Of a stretch of DNA of 50,344 nt, positions 35,398 to 44,890 are shown one piece after another. The notes under the pieces are model-generated. The model made no database searches and was not told where the DNA came from. It was given only the letters and a program-made list of their open reading frames with translations. Positions within the stretch are counted from its first letter, which is position 1. Each line of letters starts with the position of its first letter. This stretch comes from an uncultured Lachnospiraceae bacterium. GTDB taxonomy: Bacteria; Bacillota; Clostridia; Lachnospirales; Lachnospiraceae. The stretch covers positions 1-50,344 of the forward strand of contig URDN01000015.1 of the NCBI GenBank assembly GCA_900546495.1, given 5' to 3'. A program made the translations under genes and the position numbers.

Positions 35398-38300
35398 ATG
35401 ATAAATAAAGAATGGGAAGATTTCTTTGGCATTGAAGAAGCATCCGACACTTCTTATATCGAAACCGATTTCAACATCAAGCAAAAAGATGCCGTTGCCG
35501 TCCTTGCATCCTGCGTCAATGCAAATGGATGTGTCGATCTGAACTGGATGTGTGAGGCATCCGGTCTTTCAATGGATGAACTGATACATTCCCTGCATGG
35601 TGCGATCTATCAGGATCCGGAAGTCTATGATCTCTGTCATGCAGACGATCAGGGATGGATGCTCCGAGCGCAGTACCTGTCCGGTCACATCAAGTTCAAA
35701 CTGGAAACTGCAAAAAGATTGAACCACAAATATAACGATCGATTTGCAGCAAATGTTGCGGCTTTAAAATCCATCATGCCTCCAAAATCAGATTTTGACG
35801 CCATCGGTTTTTCCATCGGTTCTCCCTGGATTCCAAATGAATATTACGAAGCATTTGCCAAAGATATTCTGGGACTCGCCCGTGCGCCGAAAATCAGCCA
35901 TTCCGCAGCCCTTGGACGTTACCATGTAAAAATTGCTTCCAAATATCAGGACACCGTTCCTAATCTTTTTACTTATGGCACCCTGCATTTTTCCGGATTA
36001 CTGCTTATCGAATATGCCCTGAACGGTATCACACCCAAACCTTATGATGATGTCGTAAGGCTCGATCGAAAATCCGGCATTGCAAGAGTCTTAAATAAAA
36101 CGGAATCACTTGCTGCCCAGGAAAAAATAAATCTTTTACAAAAAGCCTTTTCTGACTGGATCCACAAAAATTCTTTCCGTGTGAAAGAGTTGAAAAAAAT
36201 CTATTACAACACCTATGCCTGCAATGTGCCAGGCCGGTACAGCGGATGTTTCCTGGATCTGCCCGGATTGAACACGGAGCACTTTACACCATATCCCCAT
36301 CAGAAAGATGCCGTGGCAAGAATTATTCTGGACAAGGATGTGCTGTTAAACCACAAAGTCGGAACCGGCAAGACAAATATCATTATCATGGGAATCCATG
36401 AGCGAAAAAGAATCGGTCTTTCAGGAAAAAATCTCATTGTTGTTCCGAACAATGTTCTGGAAGCCTTTGAAAGCGCTCACAGACAGCTTTATCCACAGGA
36501 TCATATTCTGGTAATTCATCCGGAAGACTTTAAACCGGCTTACCGCCAGAATATTCTTACCAAGATCAGAGATGAGAACTATGTTGCAGTGTATCTGCCA
36601 TTTTCATCCTTTGGAGCGATCAGCATGAGCCGACAGTACAAACTGGATCGCCAGAGCAAACTGATCCAATCCTACCGCGCCAAAGCAACAAATGCACCGG
36701 AACAGTGGGAACGTGCCAGACTTGAAACAATCGTGAAGCGACAGAGTAAAAAACTTGCGGAAATGATGACCGATCTTCCATATGATGAATACCTCTGTTT
36801 TGATGAACTTGGAATTACAACACTGGTCGTTGACGAAGCCCACAATTTCAAAAATATTTCTTTAAACAGTCATACAGATGGTGTAGTTGGTATGCACATA
36901 AAAGGAAGTAAAAAATGTGATGAAATGTATGAAAAAGTACAGTTTGTCCGAAATCATGACGGCGGAGTCATTTTTTCAACCGGAACACCACTGACGAATT
37001 CCATTGCCGATTTATTTGTGATGCAGTCATTTTTACAACCGGAACAGTTAGAGCTGCTTCATCTTAATCACTTTGATGAATGGATCAGCAACTTTGCAAC
37101 CCGCCAGACAAGTTTTGAAGTGGATGTGGATTCTCAGAACTATCGCATGAGAACACGTTTTTCCAGTTTTCACAATATTCCGGAGCTGATCAGTCTGGTT
37201 GCTAATATCTGTGATTTTTATAATGACGATGAGGGGCAGATGGATTTACCGGAAAGTGAAACCTATACCGATATCATTGTACCAAAATCCCCCGAACAGG
37301 ATGACTATATTAAATCTCTGGCGGATCGTACTGAAAAGATCCGTCAGAAACTTGTTCGAAATGCAGCAACCGATAATCTGCTGAAAATCACACATGATGG
37401 CCGCGCTGCTGCACTTGACATCCGTCTGGCAGATCCGGAAAGCCATCCGGATACCGAAAGCACGAAAACCTATGCCTGTGCCCAAAACGTTTATCGGCTC
37501 TTTCAGCTGTATCCGAATACCGCTCAGCTTGTATTTTGTGATCTCGGCACCCCAAAAAAAGGCTTTAACATTTACGACGAATTAAAAAGACTTCTTGTAG
37601 AGATGGGTATCCCAAAATCAGAAATTGCTTTTGTTCACGATGCAGGAACAGATGCCAAGAGACGAAAACTTTTTGAAGCTGTAAACCGTGCCTCTGTCCG
37701 TGTTCTGATCGGCAGTACATCCAAGCTCGGGACCGGTGTCAATGTCCAGAAACGCCTCATTGGCATCCATCATCTGGATATCCCATGGAAACCATCTGAC
37801 ATTATGCAACGCGAAGGGCGCCTGATCCGTCAGGGAAACGAAAACAGCACCGTCTTCCGCTTCCGTTACATAACCGCAGGTACTTTTGATGCATACTCCT
37901 GGCAGCTGCTGGAAAATAAGCAGCGCTTTATTTCACAGTTTATGAACCATACCCTTGCATGCAGAGATGCCCGTGATATTGACGAGACCGTACTAACCTA
38001 TGCAGAGATCAAAGCACTTTCTGTGGGTGATCCGCTCCTCAAAACAAGAATTGATACTTCCAATGAACTGGAACGTGTAAAAATTCACAGCAGACAACGG
38101 GAGCAGGAACTGAAAAAAATGGATACCGTCATTGCCGAAACACCACAGATCCTGGAAAAACTGAAAGGTCAGAAAGCACTCCTTGCACTGGATCTGGCAC
38201 ATGCCCTTGCCAATCGTGAAAGTCTGACCAAAGAAGAACGAAATGCCTTTGGCGAAGATGTCCTTGAAGCATTGACGGAAAACAGCTTTCTGGAAACAGA

Positions 38301-38652
38301 TCGCAAATTCGATACCCTTCATGGATGTTCCATCCTCCTTCCGGCAGGCATGAATCCGGAGCGTCCCTTCCTGCTTATAGAAGGTGTATCCGGCAACCGT
38401 TACAAAGTAGACATGCGCGATGCCAAAACAGGCGGATGTATCCAGCGTATTGAATACGCATTGTTTCATCTGAATGAAAGTATTGAACGTATCGAAACAA
38501 AAATTAAAAACGCCATCGAGCAGAGAACAAATGCCAAAGCCGAAGTAAGAAAGGGAAATCCTTATGCATCTGATGTACTGAGACTTACAGAAAAACTTCT
38601 TGATATCGATGAACAGTTGAACCTGCGGACAAATGGAGAAGAATCTGCCTGA
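35398..38652 (+). CDS. SNF2-like DNA helicase/translocase
   Basis: A 1084-residue protein. The first ~290 residues are of unknown fold. A SNF2-type motor follows: motif I HKVGTGKTN (319-327), motif II DEAH (479-482), motif III STGTPLTNS (527-535) and motif VI DIMQREGRLIRQGN (801-814). The last ~200 residues are a coiled-coil-like region and a tail. In integrative elements similar motors are fused behind an N6-adenine methylase; here the methylase part is absent. It should move on duplex DNA, a role seen in phage-defence machines. It is the first gene of the plus arm, with ribosome binding site AGGAGG at 7 bases, 78 bp before the MoxR gene and divergent from the hydratase. Confidence 0.85.
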   Translation: MINKEWEDFFGIEEASDTSYIETDFNIKQKDAVAVLASCVNANGCVDLNWMCEASGLSMDELIHSLHGAIYQDPEVYDLCHADDQGWMLRAQYLSGHIKFKLETAKRLNHKYNDRFAANVAALKSIMPPKSDFDAIGFSIGSPWIPNEYYEAFAKDILGLARAPKISHSAALGRYHVKIASKYQDTVPNLFTYGTLHFSGLLLIEYALNGITPKPYDDVVRLDRKSGIARVLNKTESLAAQEKINLLQKAFSDWIHKNSFRVKELKKIYYNTYACNVPGRYSGCFLDLPGLNTEHFTPYPHQKDAVARIILDKDVLLNHKVGTGKTNIIIMGIHERKRIGLSGKNLIVVPNNVLEAFESAHRQLYPQDHILVIHPEDFKPAYRQNILTKIRDENYVAVYLPFSSFGAISMSRQYKLDRQSKLIQSYRAKATNAPEQWERARLETIVKRQSKKLAEMMTDLPYDEYLCFDELGITTLVVDEAHNFKNISLNSHTDGVVGMHIKGSKKCDEMYEKVQFVRNHDGGVIFSTGTPLTNSIADLFVMQSFLQPEQLELLHLNHFDEWISNFATRQTSFEVDVDSQNYRMRTRFSSFHNIPELISLVANICDFYNDDEGQMDLPESETYTDIIVPKSPEQDDYIKSLADRTEKIRQKLVRNAATDNLLKITHDGRAAALDIRLADPESHPDTESTKTYACAQNVYRLFQLYPNTAQLVFCDLGTPKKGFNIYDELKRLLVEMGIPKSEIAFVHDAGTDAKRRKLFEAVNRASVRVLIGSTSKLGTGVNVQKRLIGIHHLDIPWKPSDIMQREGRLIRQGNENSTVFRFRYITAGTFDAYSWQLLENKQRFISQFMNHTLACRDARDIDETVLTYAEIKALSVGDPLLKTRIDTSNELERVKIHSRQREQELKKMDTVIAETPQILEKLKGQKALLALDLAHALANRESLTKEERNAFGEDVLEALTENSFLETDRKFDTLHGCSILLPAGMNPERPFLLIEGVSGNRYKVDMRDAKTGGCIQRIEYALFHLNESIERIETKIKNAIEQRTNAKAEVRKGNPYASDVLRLTEKLLDIDEQLNLRTNGEESA

Positions 38653-38730
38653 AACCACAGAACTCAGAAATCAAAATGCTCTATTTTATAACATCAGAAC
38701 GGACAGTCTAAGAAAGAGAGGACAACCATT

Positions 38731-39822
38731 ATGTCAGATAATACTTATAATATTCCAACCATGTCAACCGGTACCATGGCCCAACAGTTAACTGAACTTT
38801 ATACACAGGCTTATCGAAATCATACCCTGCCTTTTCTCCCATCTGTGGCTCTCTGGGGCCCGATGGGCGTTGGAAAATCCACAGCGGTAAAGACGGTTGC
38901 AGAAAATTTATCCAAAGAATTTCAGCAGCACATCGGTGTCACAGACATCCGTCTGCTGAACTTTTCACCGATTGATCTTCGTGGAATTCCATCTGCCGAT
39001 ATCAACAAAGAATTTACTGTCTGGTTAAAACCCAAGATTTTCGACCTGCCAAAAAACACCCCTCATATCCTTTTTCTGGATGAGATTTCTGCCGCGCCGC
39101 AGTCCCTTCAGGCAGCTGCCTACCAGATTGCACTGGACAAGCGGATCGGAGAGTTTGAACTGCCGGAAAATTGTATCGTTATCTGTGCCGGCAATCGTAC
39201 TACAGATCGATCCGTTGCTTTTCGTATGCCCAAAGCTCTGGCAAACCGCCTGTTACATATTGAAATTCTCTCTGATTTTGACAGCTGGTACGAATGGGCA
39301 CTGAATCATAAAATTGATAAACGTATTTTAGGTTATCTGACATTTGACAACAGTCGTCTGAACGCAGAGCCTGCTATCGAAGAACTGGCATTTCCAACAC
39401 CGCGAAGCTGGGAATTTGTCAGCAACTTGCTGCAGATTACCGAAAAAACTCCCGGAGAAATGCACAGTCTGATTTCCGGCTGCATCGGGGTCTCAACTGC
39501 ACTGGAATTTGAGCACTGGTGTAATGTCTATGATAAACTGCCAAACACAGCAGACATTCTCACCGGAACATGCACGATGAGAATCACGAAACCAGATGTC
39601 ATCTATGCCTTAACCTCATCCCTCCTCTCCTATGTCGCTGAACACAACGAAACCATCCGTGATGAGGCACTTGAAAACATCTGCCGTTATGTTTCTCAGT
39701 TTCAGGCCGACTTTTCCGCTATGTTCTTTCGTGGCATGCTTACGTTAAACGGAATGAATCTGCGACTTTCAAAAAGTCCTTCCTTTTCGGCCTGGATGAA
39801 AAAGAACCGCCGATTTTTATAA
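38731..39822 (+). CDS. MoxR-type AAA+ ATPase
   Basis: A 363-residue AAA+ ATPase of the MoxR branch. The Walker A motif GPMGVGKS is at 43-50, Walker B LFLDE at 114-118 and the sensor 1 region VICAGNRTTDRSVAFRMP at about 149-165, followed by the lid domain. MoxR proteins are chaperone-like machines that remodel partners, typically with a vWA protein encoded next door, as here. The gap to the vWA gene is 31 bp. In prokaryotic conflict systems the MoxR-vWA pair is thought to set a threshold for triggering effectors. No N-terminal targeting sequence. Ribosome binding site GAGG. Confidence 0.88.
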   Translation: MSDNTYNIPTMSTGTMAQQLTELYTQAYRNHTLPFLPSVALWGPMGVGKSTAVKTVAENLSKEFQQHIGVTDIRLLNFSPIDLRGIPSADINKEFTVWLKPKIFDLPKNTPHILFLDEISAAPQSLQAAAYQIALDKRIGEFELPENCIVICAGNRTTDRSVAFRMPKALANRLLHIEILSDFDSWYEWALNHKIDKRILGYLTFDNSRLNAEPAIEELAFPTPRSWEFVSNLLQITEKTPGEMHSLISGCIGVSTALEFEHWCNVYDKLPNTADILTGTCTMRITKPDVIYALTSSLLSYVAEHNETIRDEALENICRYVSQFQADFSAMFFRGMLTLNGMNLRLSKSPSFSAWMKKNRRFL

Positions 39823-39853
39823 CTTTAATTCCTGATAAACGGAGGTATTTACA

Positions 39854-41110
39854 ATGGATGAAATGAAAGTTAAAAATACGGTCAGACGTATGACCGAAGA
39901 ACGTGCCTTATTGATAAAAAATAATCCTTTTTTCGGTCATTTATCCATGGGACTGCAGCTTGCCTGCGCTCCATGCAAAACCGCATGCACAGATGGAAGC
40001 AGATTAATTTTTGATCCTGCCTTTGCAGAAAAATTATCCGATCAGGAGCTTCAGTTTGTGATTCTCCACGAAGTGCTTCATTGTGTGTTCAGACACTGTA
40101 TTCGCGGAAAAGGACTGCATTCTGTGTTATATAATATTGCTTGCGACATTGTCGTCAATTCCACCATTCTCGCTATGTGGGGACAGGAGTCTATGATGAT
40201 CGCCGGGGAAAAAGCAATGCACCTTGCACCAGATGGCAAAGAAGGACGTGAATATAACGCGGAAGAAATCTATCAGATGCTGATCCACCAAAATCATACA
40301 AATGGAATCTATCAGATGCAGACAGATCAGAACAATGCAAATAAATCCTCTCAAATGCAGACAAATCAGAATCCTCCTGCAAGCATGCAGACAGATAACG
40401 AAGGCTTTGAAAAGAGTTCTTTCGACCGACATGATATCTGGCAGGGTATCTGTGATAAGGCACAACTTCAGGATAACTGGAACAGAAAAATCCAGTCTGC
40501 CTTCCGGCAATGTGGTGATTCCACCGGAATGCCGCAGCAGGTCCGAACCATCGTGCAGGATATTGCCCGCCGCTCCGGCTTAAACTGGAAACAGCTCCTT
40601 CATGATTTTTTACAGTCCGACACCTATGACTATAACTTCCTTCCCCCGGATCGCCGATATGCTTTTTCAGACTTTTATCTGCCTGCATACAATATGGATG
40701 AAGAACATCAGACTGCGGATGATATCTGGGTATGTATCGATACTTCCGGATCTGTTACGGAAGAAGAACTGACCTGTACGATGGCTGAGATTCTGGATGC
40801 TATGAGACAGGCTGGCTTAAAAGGAAGGATCTCCTTTTTCGACAGCAACATTACAGAGCCGGAACCCTTTGAATTTGAAAATGACCTGAAAAACCTGACT
40901 GCGCAGGGTGGCGGCGGCACCAGTTTTCATATTATCTTCCGTTACCTGAAAGAAAAACTGTATCCGGATCTTCCACGTGCGATTCTTATTTTTACAGATG
41001 GATATGCAAGATTTCCAGAGCAAAAAGCGGCTTTAGATGTGCCTGTATTGTGGCTGATCTGCAAAGGCGGAAATGCTGATGTGCCATGGGGACAAGTAAT
41101 CCAGTTGTAG
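39854..41110 (+). CDS. Zinc-metallopeptidase-like/vWA protein (DUF2201-type), partner of MoxR
   Basis: A 418-residue protein with two domains. The N-terminal peptidase-like part has HEVLH (72-76), matching HExxH, with CDIVVN downstream as in DUF2201_N. The C-terminal vWA-like part has the MIDAS motif DTSGS (296-300), GGGTSF (about 352-357) and FTDGYARFP (about 386), so metal-dependent binding should be intact. A linker near residues 145-185 consists of short Gln/Asn/Met repeats (QMQTDQN-type). Families of this kind work with MoxR ATPases. Whether the HExxH is really catalytic is unproven. Ribosome binding site GGAGG 8 bases before ATG. Next gene begins after a 321-bp structured gap. Confidence 0.85.
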   Translation: MDEMKVKNTVRRMTEERALLIKNNPFFGHLSMGLQLACAPCKTACTDGSRLIFDPAFAEKLSDQELQFVILHEVLHCVFRHCIRGKGLHSVLYNIACDIVVNSTILAMWGQESMMIAGEKAMHLAPDGKEGREYNAEEIYQMLIHQNHTNGIYQMQTDQNNANKSSQMQTNQNPPASMQTDNEGFEKSSFDRHDIWQGICDKAQLQDNWNRKIQSAFRQCGDSTGMPQQVRTIVQDIARRSGLNWKQLLHDFLQSDTYDYNFLPPDRRYAFSDFYLPAYNMDEEHQTADDIWVCIDTSGSVTEEELTCTMAEILDAMRQAGLKGRISFFDSNITEPEPFEFENDLKNLTAQGGGGTSFHIIFRYLKEKLYPDLPRAILIFTDGYARFPEQKAALDVPVLWLICKGGNADVPWGQVIQL

Positions 41111-41143
41111 CGGCAGTTTCCCCTGTGATTTAGCCTTTCAATC

Positions 41144-41173
41144 TTGTCCTCACAGTAGTCATTATAGTATAAT
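41144..41173 (+). promoter_or_regulatory. Promoter before the structured leader of the RyR-like gene
   Basis: -35 TTGTCC (41144-41149), 18-base spacer, -10 TATAAT (41168-41173). This would give the 1017-residue gene its own transcript with a leader of about 250 bases, in addition to read-through from the operon. Confidence 0.6.
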
Positions 41174-41184
41174 TGTTTTATATG

Positions 41185-41370
41185 ATATTGGGGTCAAAAG
41201 ATGCCATACGAATTGTTCCGTACTTCGTACTCCCACAATTCTACCCAATATTCGCATATCGTGAAGCTGACGCTCCACTTTTATGCTCATATCGGGGCGG
41301 GTCATTAAGCCATAAAACCACTCCTGTGCAAGCACATCGTGGTTTCAGGCTTTTGGCCCTGGCATCTTTA
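41185..41370 (+). ncRNA. Strongly structured leader or element with outer stem and inner hairpins
   Basis: An outer stem AAAGATGCCA (41197-41206) / TGGCATCTTT (41360-41369) encloses GAATTGT/ACAATTC (41210/41235) with an inner GTAC-ttc-GTAC, and AAACCAC/GTGGTTT (41315/41339). ATATTGGG/CCCAATAT (41185/41244) offers an alternative fold. The region is not convincingly coding. It could be a regulatory RNA leader, a separate small RNA, or a mobile structured repeat. Confidence 0.5.
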
Positions 41371-41431
41371 TATACAAGTATGACAAAAACACAAAAAATA
41401 CACTGTATTTCAGAAAAAAAGGGGGCTCATT

Positions 41432-44400
41432 ATGATTCACATTACATGGGGTAATCTCATTCCACCACGCTGCTCGCAGGCAAACATTGTAAATTCTTTG
41501 CTGGCACCTTCATTTTTTAATAACCCGGATTTGGGAAAAACGATTCAGGAGTCATCTTTTTATCAAAGAAAAGACGGCACTATTCTGGATGCCCTGAACA
41601 GTGAAACCAATAAAGCCTTTCGCAGCAGATTATTTAACTTCGGTGACTCTCCCAAGACATCTGAGAAGCTCATCAATCTGCTGCTGTTGAAAACACAACA
41701 GGACAATATTGCATATACACTGGATACTTTTCCAATCCGTCATGAATTTAAAAAGCAATGGAAAATTTTCCTCAGAGAATATTTTGGTGACCGGTATTCC
41801 ATATACCTTGAGGATTATAAAAAATATATTAATCTCTTTATTGAGGACAATTACACCATTGAAGATTTTGAAGCAGAAGCTGACACGGATTTATTCAAAA
41901 GAGAAGATTTTGATCGGCGGAATTTTCAAAAAAACAAAATTACCATTCCTTATCACGGAAATAACGTTCCGCTTAGCAAACTGTTGTATTCCATAGAAGC
42001 TGCCGATTACAGTAAATCACCCTTCCTTGATGAACGAAACAGCTCCGATATTTCCCATGAAGATAATTTATTTTTTGAACGTCTGTCCACCTTATCCATC
42101 CTCGCCTGCGTATGGGTTATTTTTACAAAAGTAGAGGAAAAAGAAAACAAGCAGACCACATCTGGAAGGAAAGACAAAAAGAATGTATATGCAGAGCTGA
42201 TTGTACGTCTGTCTCAAATGATTTTTCCAACAGAAACCGTCAATACAATTTTTTTCACCACTCCTGAAAATGATGGTTCGGATTCAATTGTAGCAACTTT
42301 TGAAATCCCATCTGAAAAAAACGACACAGCAGAAGCCAGAAAGATGTTAGCCCCTGTTCCGGGTTACATCAATGCAAAGGCATTTACAGAAGCGGGAGAA
42401 ATCTGTGAACAGGTATTTCAAAGTTACAAATATGCCTCCGATCCTGTCATGGCAGAGACTCTGACTTATCTGCACACCTGCTGTATCAACGGTTATCCGA
42501 TTCCGAAAGCATTTTCATCCATCGAAGATATCGAAAAGCAGGCATACTATTATGGCAGCATTTACAGCAGTCAGAAAAGAACCGATATTAAGGCGATTCC
42601 TGTACCGTCAAAGGCAGCCACCTCCGGATTTTTTACCGCAAACTGTAAAAATAAAATTTTTGACTGGATAAAAAAAACCAGACCGGGAAACTATGAGGCT
42701 TCTGTCTCAAGTGAGCCGGAAGCAGCAATTTTACCGCATGTACATCAGAGAATCCTGTTGATTCATGACGATTTTAACATTAATCTGCAAGATGCCCTTA
42801 ATATTCTGGATCGTATCAAAAAAAATATATCTACGGAAAAAGAAACAACGATCTCTGACTGGAAAAACTTTGAACTGTACATAAGGTGTAATGAGGAGGA
42901 AGCTACCCCTGTGCTGGATACAGCCCTCAGCTATTTTACCGAAAATAATGAGATCAGATCTTCTGCTGATTTTTCTCTCATTAAAATTTATCTGATCGAT
43001 GAAGCGAAACGAAGCGCGGATTACCTGTTGGCCAGACATCCCCTGTTTTATCCGCTCACTTTGCCTAAACGAAATGCAGAGAAAGTGGAAAAAAGCCAAA
43101 ATATGCATCTGGTTATCTTCTCTGATAATCCGAAACACAATTATGCAAAATGGCTGATCAAAGAAGCCTTTTGGACTTTGCCGCGTTTATGCGAAAAAAT
43201 CAATACAAAGATCTCCCTGATTTCTCCGCATGCTTCTGAAATTGCAGATTCCATTTTATTGGATTGTCCGGGACTGGCTGATTTTTCAAATAATGCCAAT
43301 CTCAATACATCATACTCGAATGCAGATAAAAAATCCGAACAGATCCGGATTGATGATATACCCTTTCCTGAGATCTGGTATCAGGACACTTCCTTTTCAA
43401 GCCGTTCTATTTTAAACACCTTGAAAGATATCAGTTCTTCCAACGATTATTTATACTTCGTTGTGGATTCTGTTTCCGATGTAGAAAGTATCAAACTTGC
43501 AACCAGAATCAGAGAACTTATAATCCGGAAATCTGTTCTGGACGGACGTATTAACAGTTATTCAAAGAAAAATTGCATTATCGCTGTTCACTGCATTGAT
43601 CCGGATTATGCAGGTTTATCCAGAGATCTGATCATTCCAAAAGAAACAGAACATGCCAACAAGTGGTTTAACAATTATAATTTCATCCCCTTTGGCTCCA
43701 TAAAAGATCTGTATTCCTGGGATCAGTTAAACGGAGGTGTCATCGAAGAAATATCACAATGCATTCATTTGCAGTATTGTCAGTCTTCTCAGCAAAAAGA
43801 TGCCTGCAATGAGCATCTGAAATCATATTTCGAACGATTATACAACCGTGATTCTTCCTTTTCTGCTGCCGTGAGCATGCCGTACCGCTTATTTGAAGCA
43901 GGAATCACACCGACACCCGACTGGACCTCCTGGGATATTCAGGATCCGGATGCCTGGTGGAATTCGGAAACGCGTTCTCATATGGCAGAAACATATCTGG
44001 AAAAACTGACAGATACATCCGTGACAGATACAGATGATTCTCATCCTTCATTTGATCAGAAACTTGTCGAACAGCTTGCCAAATATGAACAAATGCGTTG
44101 GTGCTGCTATCAGTTAACCCGCGGCTGGCTGCCGGTAGAACCGTCTCAGGTATTGCAATATATCAATAGCGGTGTGAGCCGTCACACGTTGCAGATAGCC
44201 AAACTTCATCCATGTATCTGTTCATGGAACAGTCTGAAAACACTACAGGAAATTTTATCTGATGAAGCAAAAAGAGAGATCTGCACCAGCAAGAATATTG
44301 ACACTTTAAGTAAGGAAGAACTAATACCGTTATTAAATCCAAAATTTGCAAAATATTTTTCTTATGAGAAAGATTATTCGTATTTTCAGAAACTCAACTA

Positions 44401-44485
44401 TGAAAACATTGAAAAGACAGCTGATATCCTGACGAATCAATGGCATACCGATCAGCTTTTTGCTTCGGAGGAGTCAGAAAAATAA
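41432..44485 (+). CDS. Large protein with Rossmann-like and C-terminal RyR-like domains
   Basis: A 1017-residue protein of no family I can name. The N-terminal half (1-520) is mixed and largely hydrophilic, without recognised motifs. From about 555 to 720 it has an alternating strand-helix pattern (MHLVIFSDNPKHNYAKW, TKISLISPHASEIADS, LYFVVDSVSDVES, NCIIAVHCIDPD) like a divergent TrkA-N-type Rossmann domain, but without a GxGxxG. Near 880-935 it has LAKYEQMRWCCYQLTRGW followed by KLHPCICSWNSL, the RyR-domain pattern (EHxRW...GW...HPcLvpWeeL). RyR domains in bacteria are proposed ligand sensors in conflict systems. The ribosome binding site is GGGGG. It comes after the MoxR-vWA pair and likely is their target or sensor partner. 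Confidence 0.7.
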   Translation: MIHITWGNLIPPRCSQANIVNSLLAPSFFNNPDLGKTIQESSFYQRKDGTILDALNSETNKAFRSRLFNFGDSPKTSEKLINLLLLKTQQDNIAYTLDTFPIRHEFKKQWKIFLREYFGDRYSIYLEDYKKYINLFIEDNYTIEDFEAEADTDLFKREDFDRRNFQKNKITIPYHGNNVPLSKLLYSIEAADYSKSPFLDERNSSDISHEDNLFFERLSTLSILACVWVIFTKVEEKENKQTTSGRKDKKNVYAELIVRLSQMIFPTETVNTIFFTTPENDGSDSIVATFEIPSEKNDTAEARKMLAPVPGYINAKAFTEAGEICEQVFQSYKYASDPVMAETLTYLHTCCINGYPIPKAFSSIEDIEKQAYYYGSIYSSQKRTDIKAIPVPSKAATSGFFTANCKNKIFDWIKKTRPGNYEASVSSEPEAAILPHVHQRILLIHDDFNINLQDALNILDRIKKNISTEKETTISDWKNFELYIRCNEEEATPVLDTALSYFTENNEIRSSADFSLIKIYLIDEAKRSADYLLARHPLFYPLTLPKRNAEKVEKSQNMHLVIFSDNPKHNYAKWLIKEAFWTLPRLCEKINTKISLISPHASEIADSILLDCPGLADFSNNANLNTSYSNADKKSEQIRIDDIPFPEIWYQDTSFSSRSILNTLKDISSSNDYLYFVVDSVSDVESIKLATRIRELIIRKSVLDGRINSYSKKNCIIAVHCIDPDYAGLSRDLIIPKETEHANKWFNNYNFIPFGSIKDLYSWDQLNGGVIEEISQCIHLQYCQSSQQKDACNEHLKSYFERLYNRDSSFSAAVSMPYRLFEAGITPTPDWTSWDIQDPDAWWNSETRSHMAETYLEKLTDTSVTDTDDSHPSFDQKLVEQLAKYEQMRWCCYQLTRGWLPVEPSQVLQYINSGVSRHTLQIAKLHPCICSWNSLKTLQEILSDEAKREICTSKNIDTLSKEELIPLLNPKFAKYFSYEKDYSYFQKLNYENIEKTADILTNQWHTDQLFASEESEK

Positions 44486-44505
44486 AGTACAAAGGCAGGT
44501 ATAAA

Positions 44506-44670
44506 ATGATATCAAAATACAAAAATGTAGCCGTCATTTATGGTGGAAAAGGCAGAAATTACGCCGAAGCATTTCACAAATCCATTTTGAAAATATCAGA
44601 TGAGAAAAGATATCCCATCTGTTCCAAACTTATTATGGAAACAATTCTGACAAAAAAAGACAGGATCTAA
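44506..44670 (+). CDS. Small ORF, possible broken remnant of a gene
   Basis: A 54-codon ORF from ATG 44506, 20 bases after the RyR-like gene stop, with a weak AAAGGCAGG in front. It begins with a plausible beta-strand and glycine loop, NVAVIYGGKGRNYAEAF, like the first strand of a larger alpha/beta domain. Near the end is a run of seven A (44652-44658). A one-base shift there would extend the frame to 44782, reading SNLRTDVFYDFLQ. It may be a frameshifted N-terminal remnant of a TIR- or nucleotide-binding-like protein, or a sequencing artefact at the homopolymer. I cannot assign a function. Confidence 0.35.
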   Translation: MISKYKNVAVIYGGKGRNYAEAFHKSILKISDEKRYPICSKLIMETILTKKDRI

Positions 44671-44795
44671 CCTAAGAACAGATGTATTCTATGATTTTCT
44701 TCAATTTTCCTCGCTCCTTCTGTCGTTATATTGTTTCACAAGGTGTTTCACTTTGAACAATTACAGCGTACCTGATTTTTAAAGATTCAGACAGC

Positions 44796-44827
44796 AAATT
44801 TTGTTTTCACTTTTGAAAACAAAATTT
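44796..44827. terminator. AT-rich hairpin at the end of the plus arm
   Basis: AAATTTTGTTTTC pairs with GAAAACAAAATTT around a 6-base loop. It precedes a second, GC-containing terminator hairpin. Confidence 0.6.
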
Positions 44828-44839
44828 TGAAACTGACGC

Positions 44840-44884
44840 AAAAATACCGATACAGTTGAAACCTCAACCATATCGGTATTTTTT
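44840..44884. terminator. Bidirectional terminator between the two convergent arms
   Basis: AAAAATACCGATA (44840-44852) pairs with TATCGGTATTTTT (44871-44883), with a small GTTGA/TCAAC hairpin inside. The A-run and T-run flank the stem on both sides, so the convergent plus arm and the TIR gene both end here. Confidence 0.88.
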
Positions 44885-44890
44885 ACTCTG

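Noticed and set aside
41173..41454. 93-codon open frame ahead of the RyR-like gene
   Set aside because: It spans the structured leader, overlaps the start of the real gene and shows no protein-like composition; the RNA structure explains the region better.
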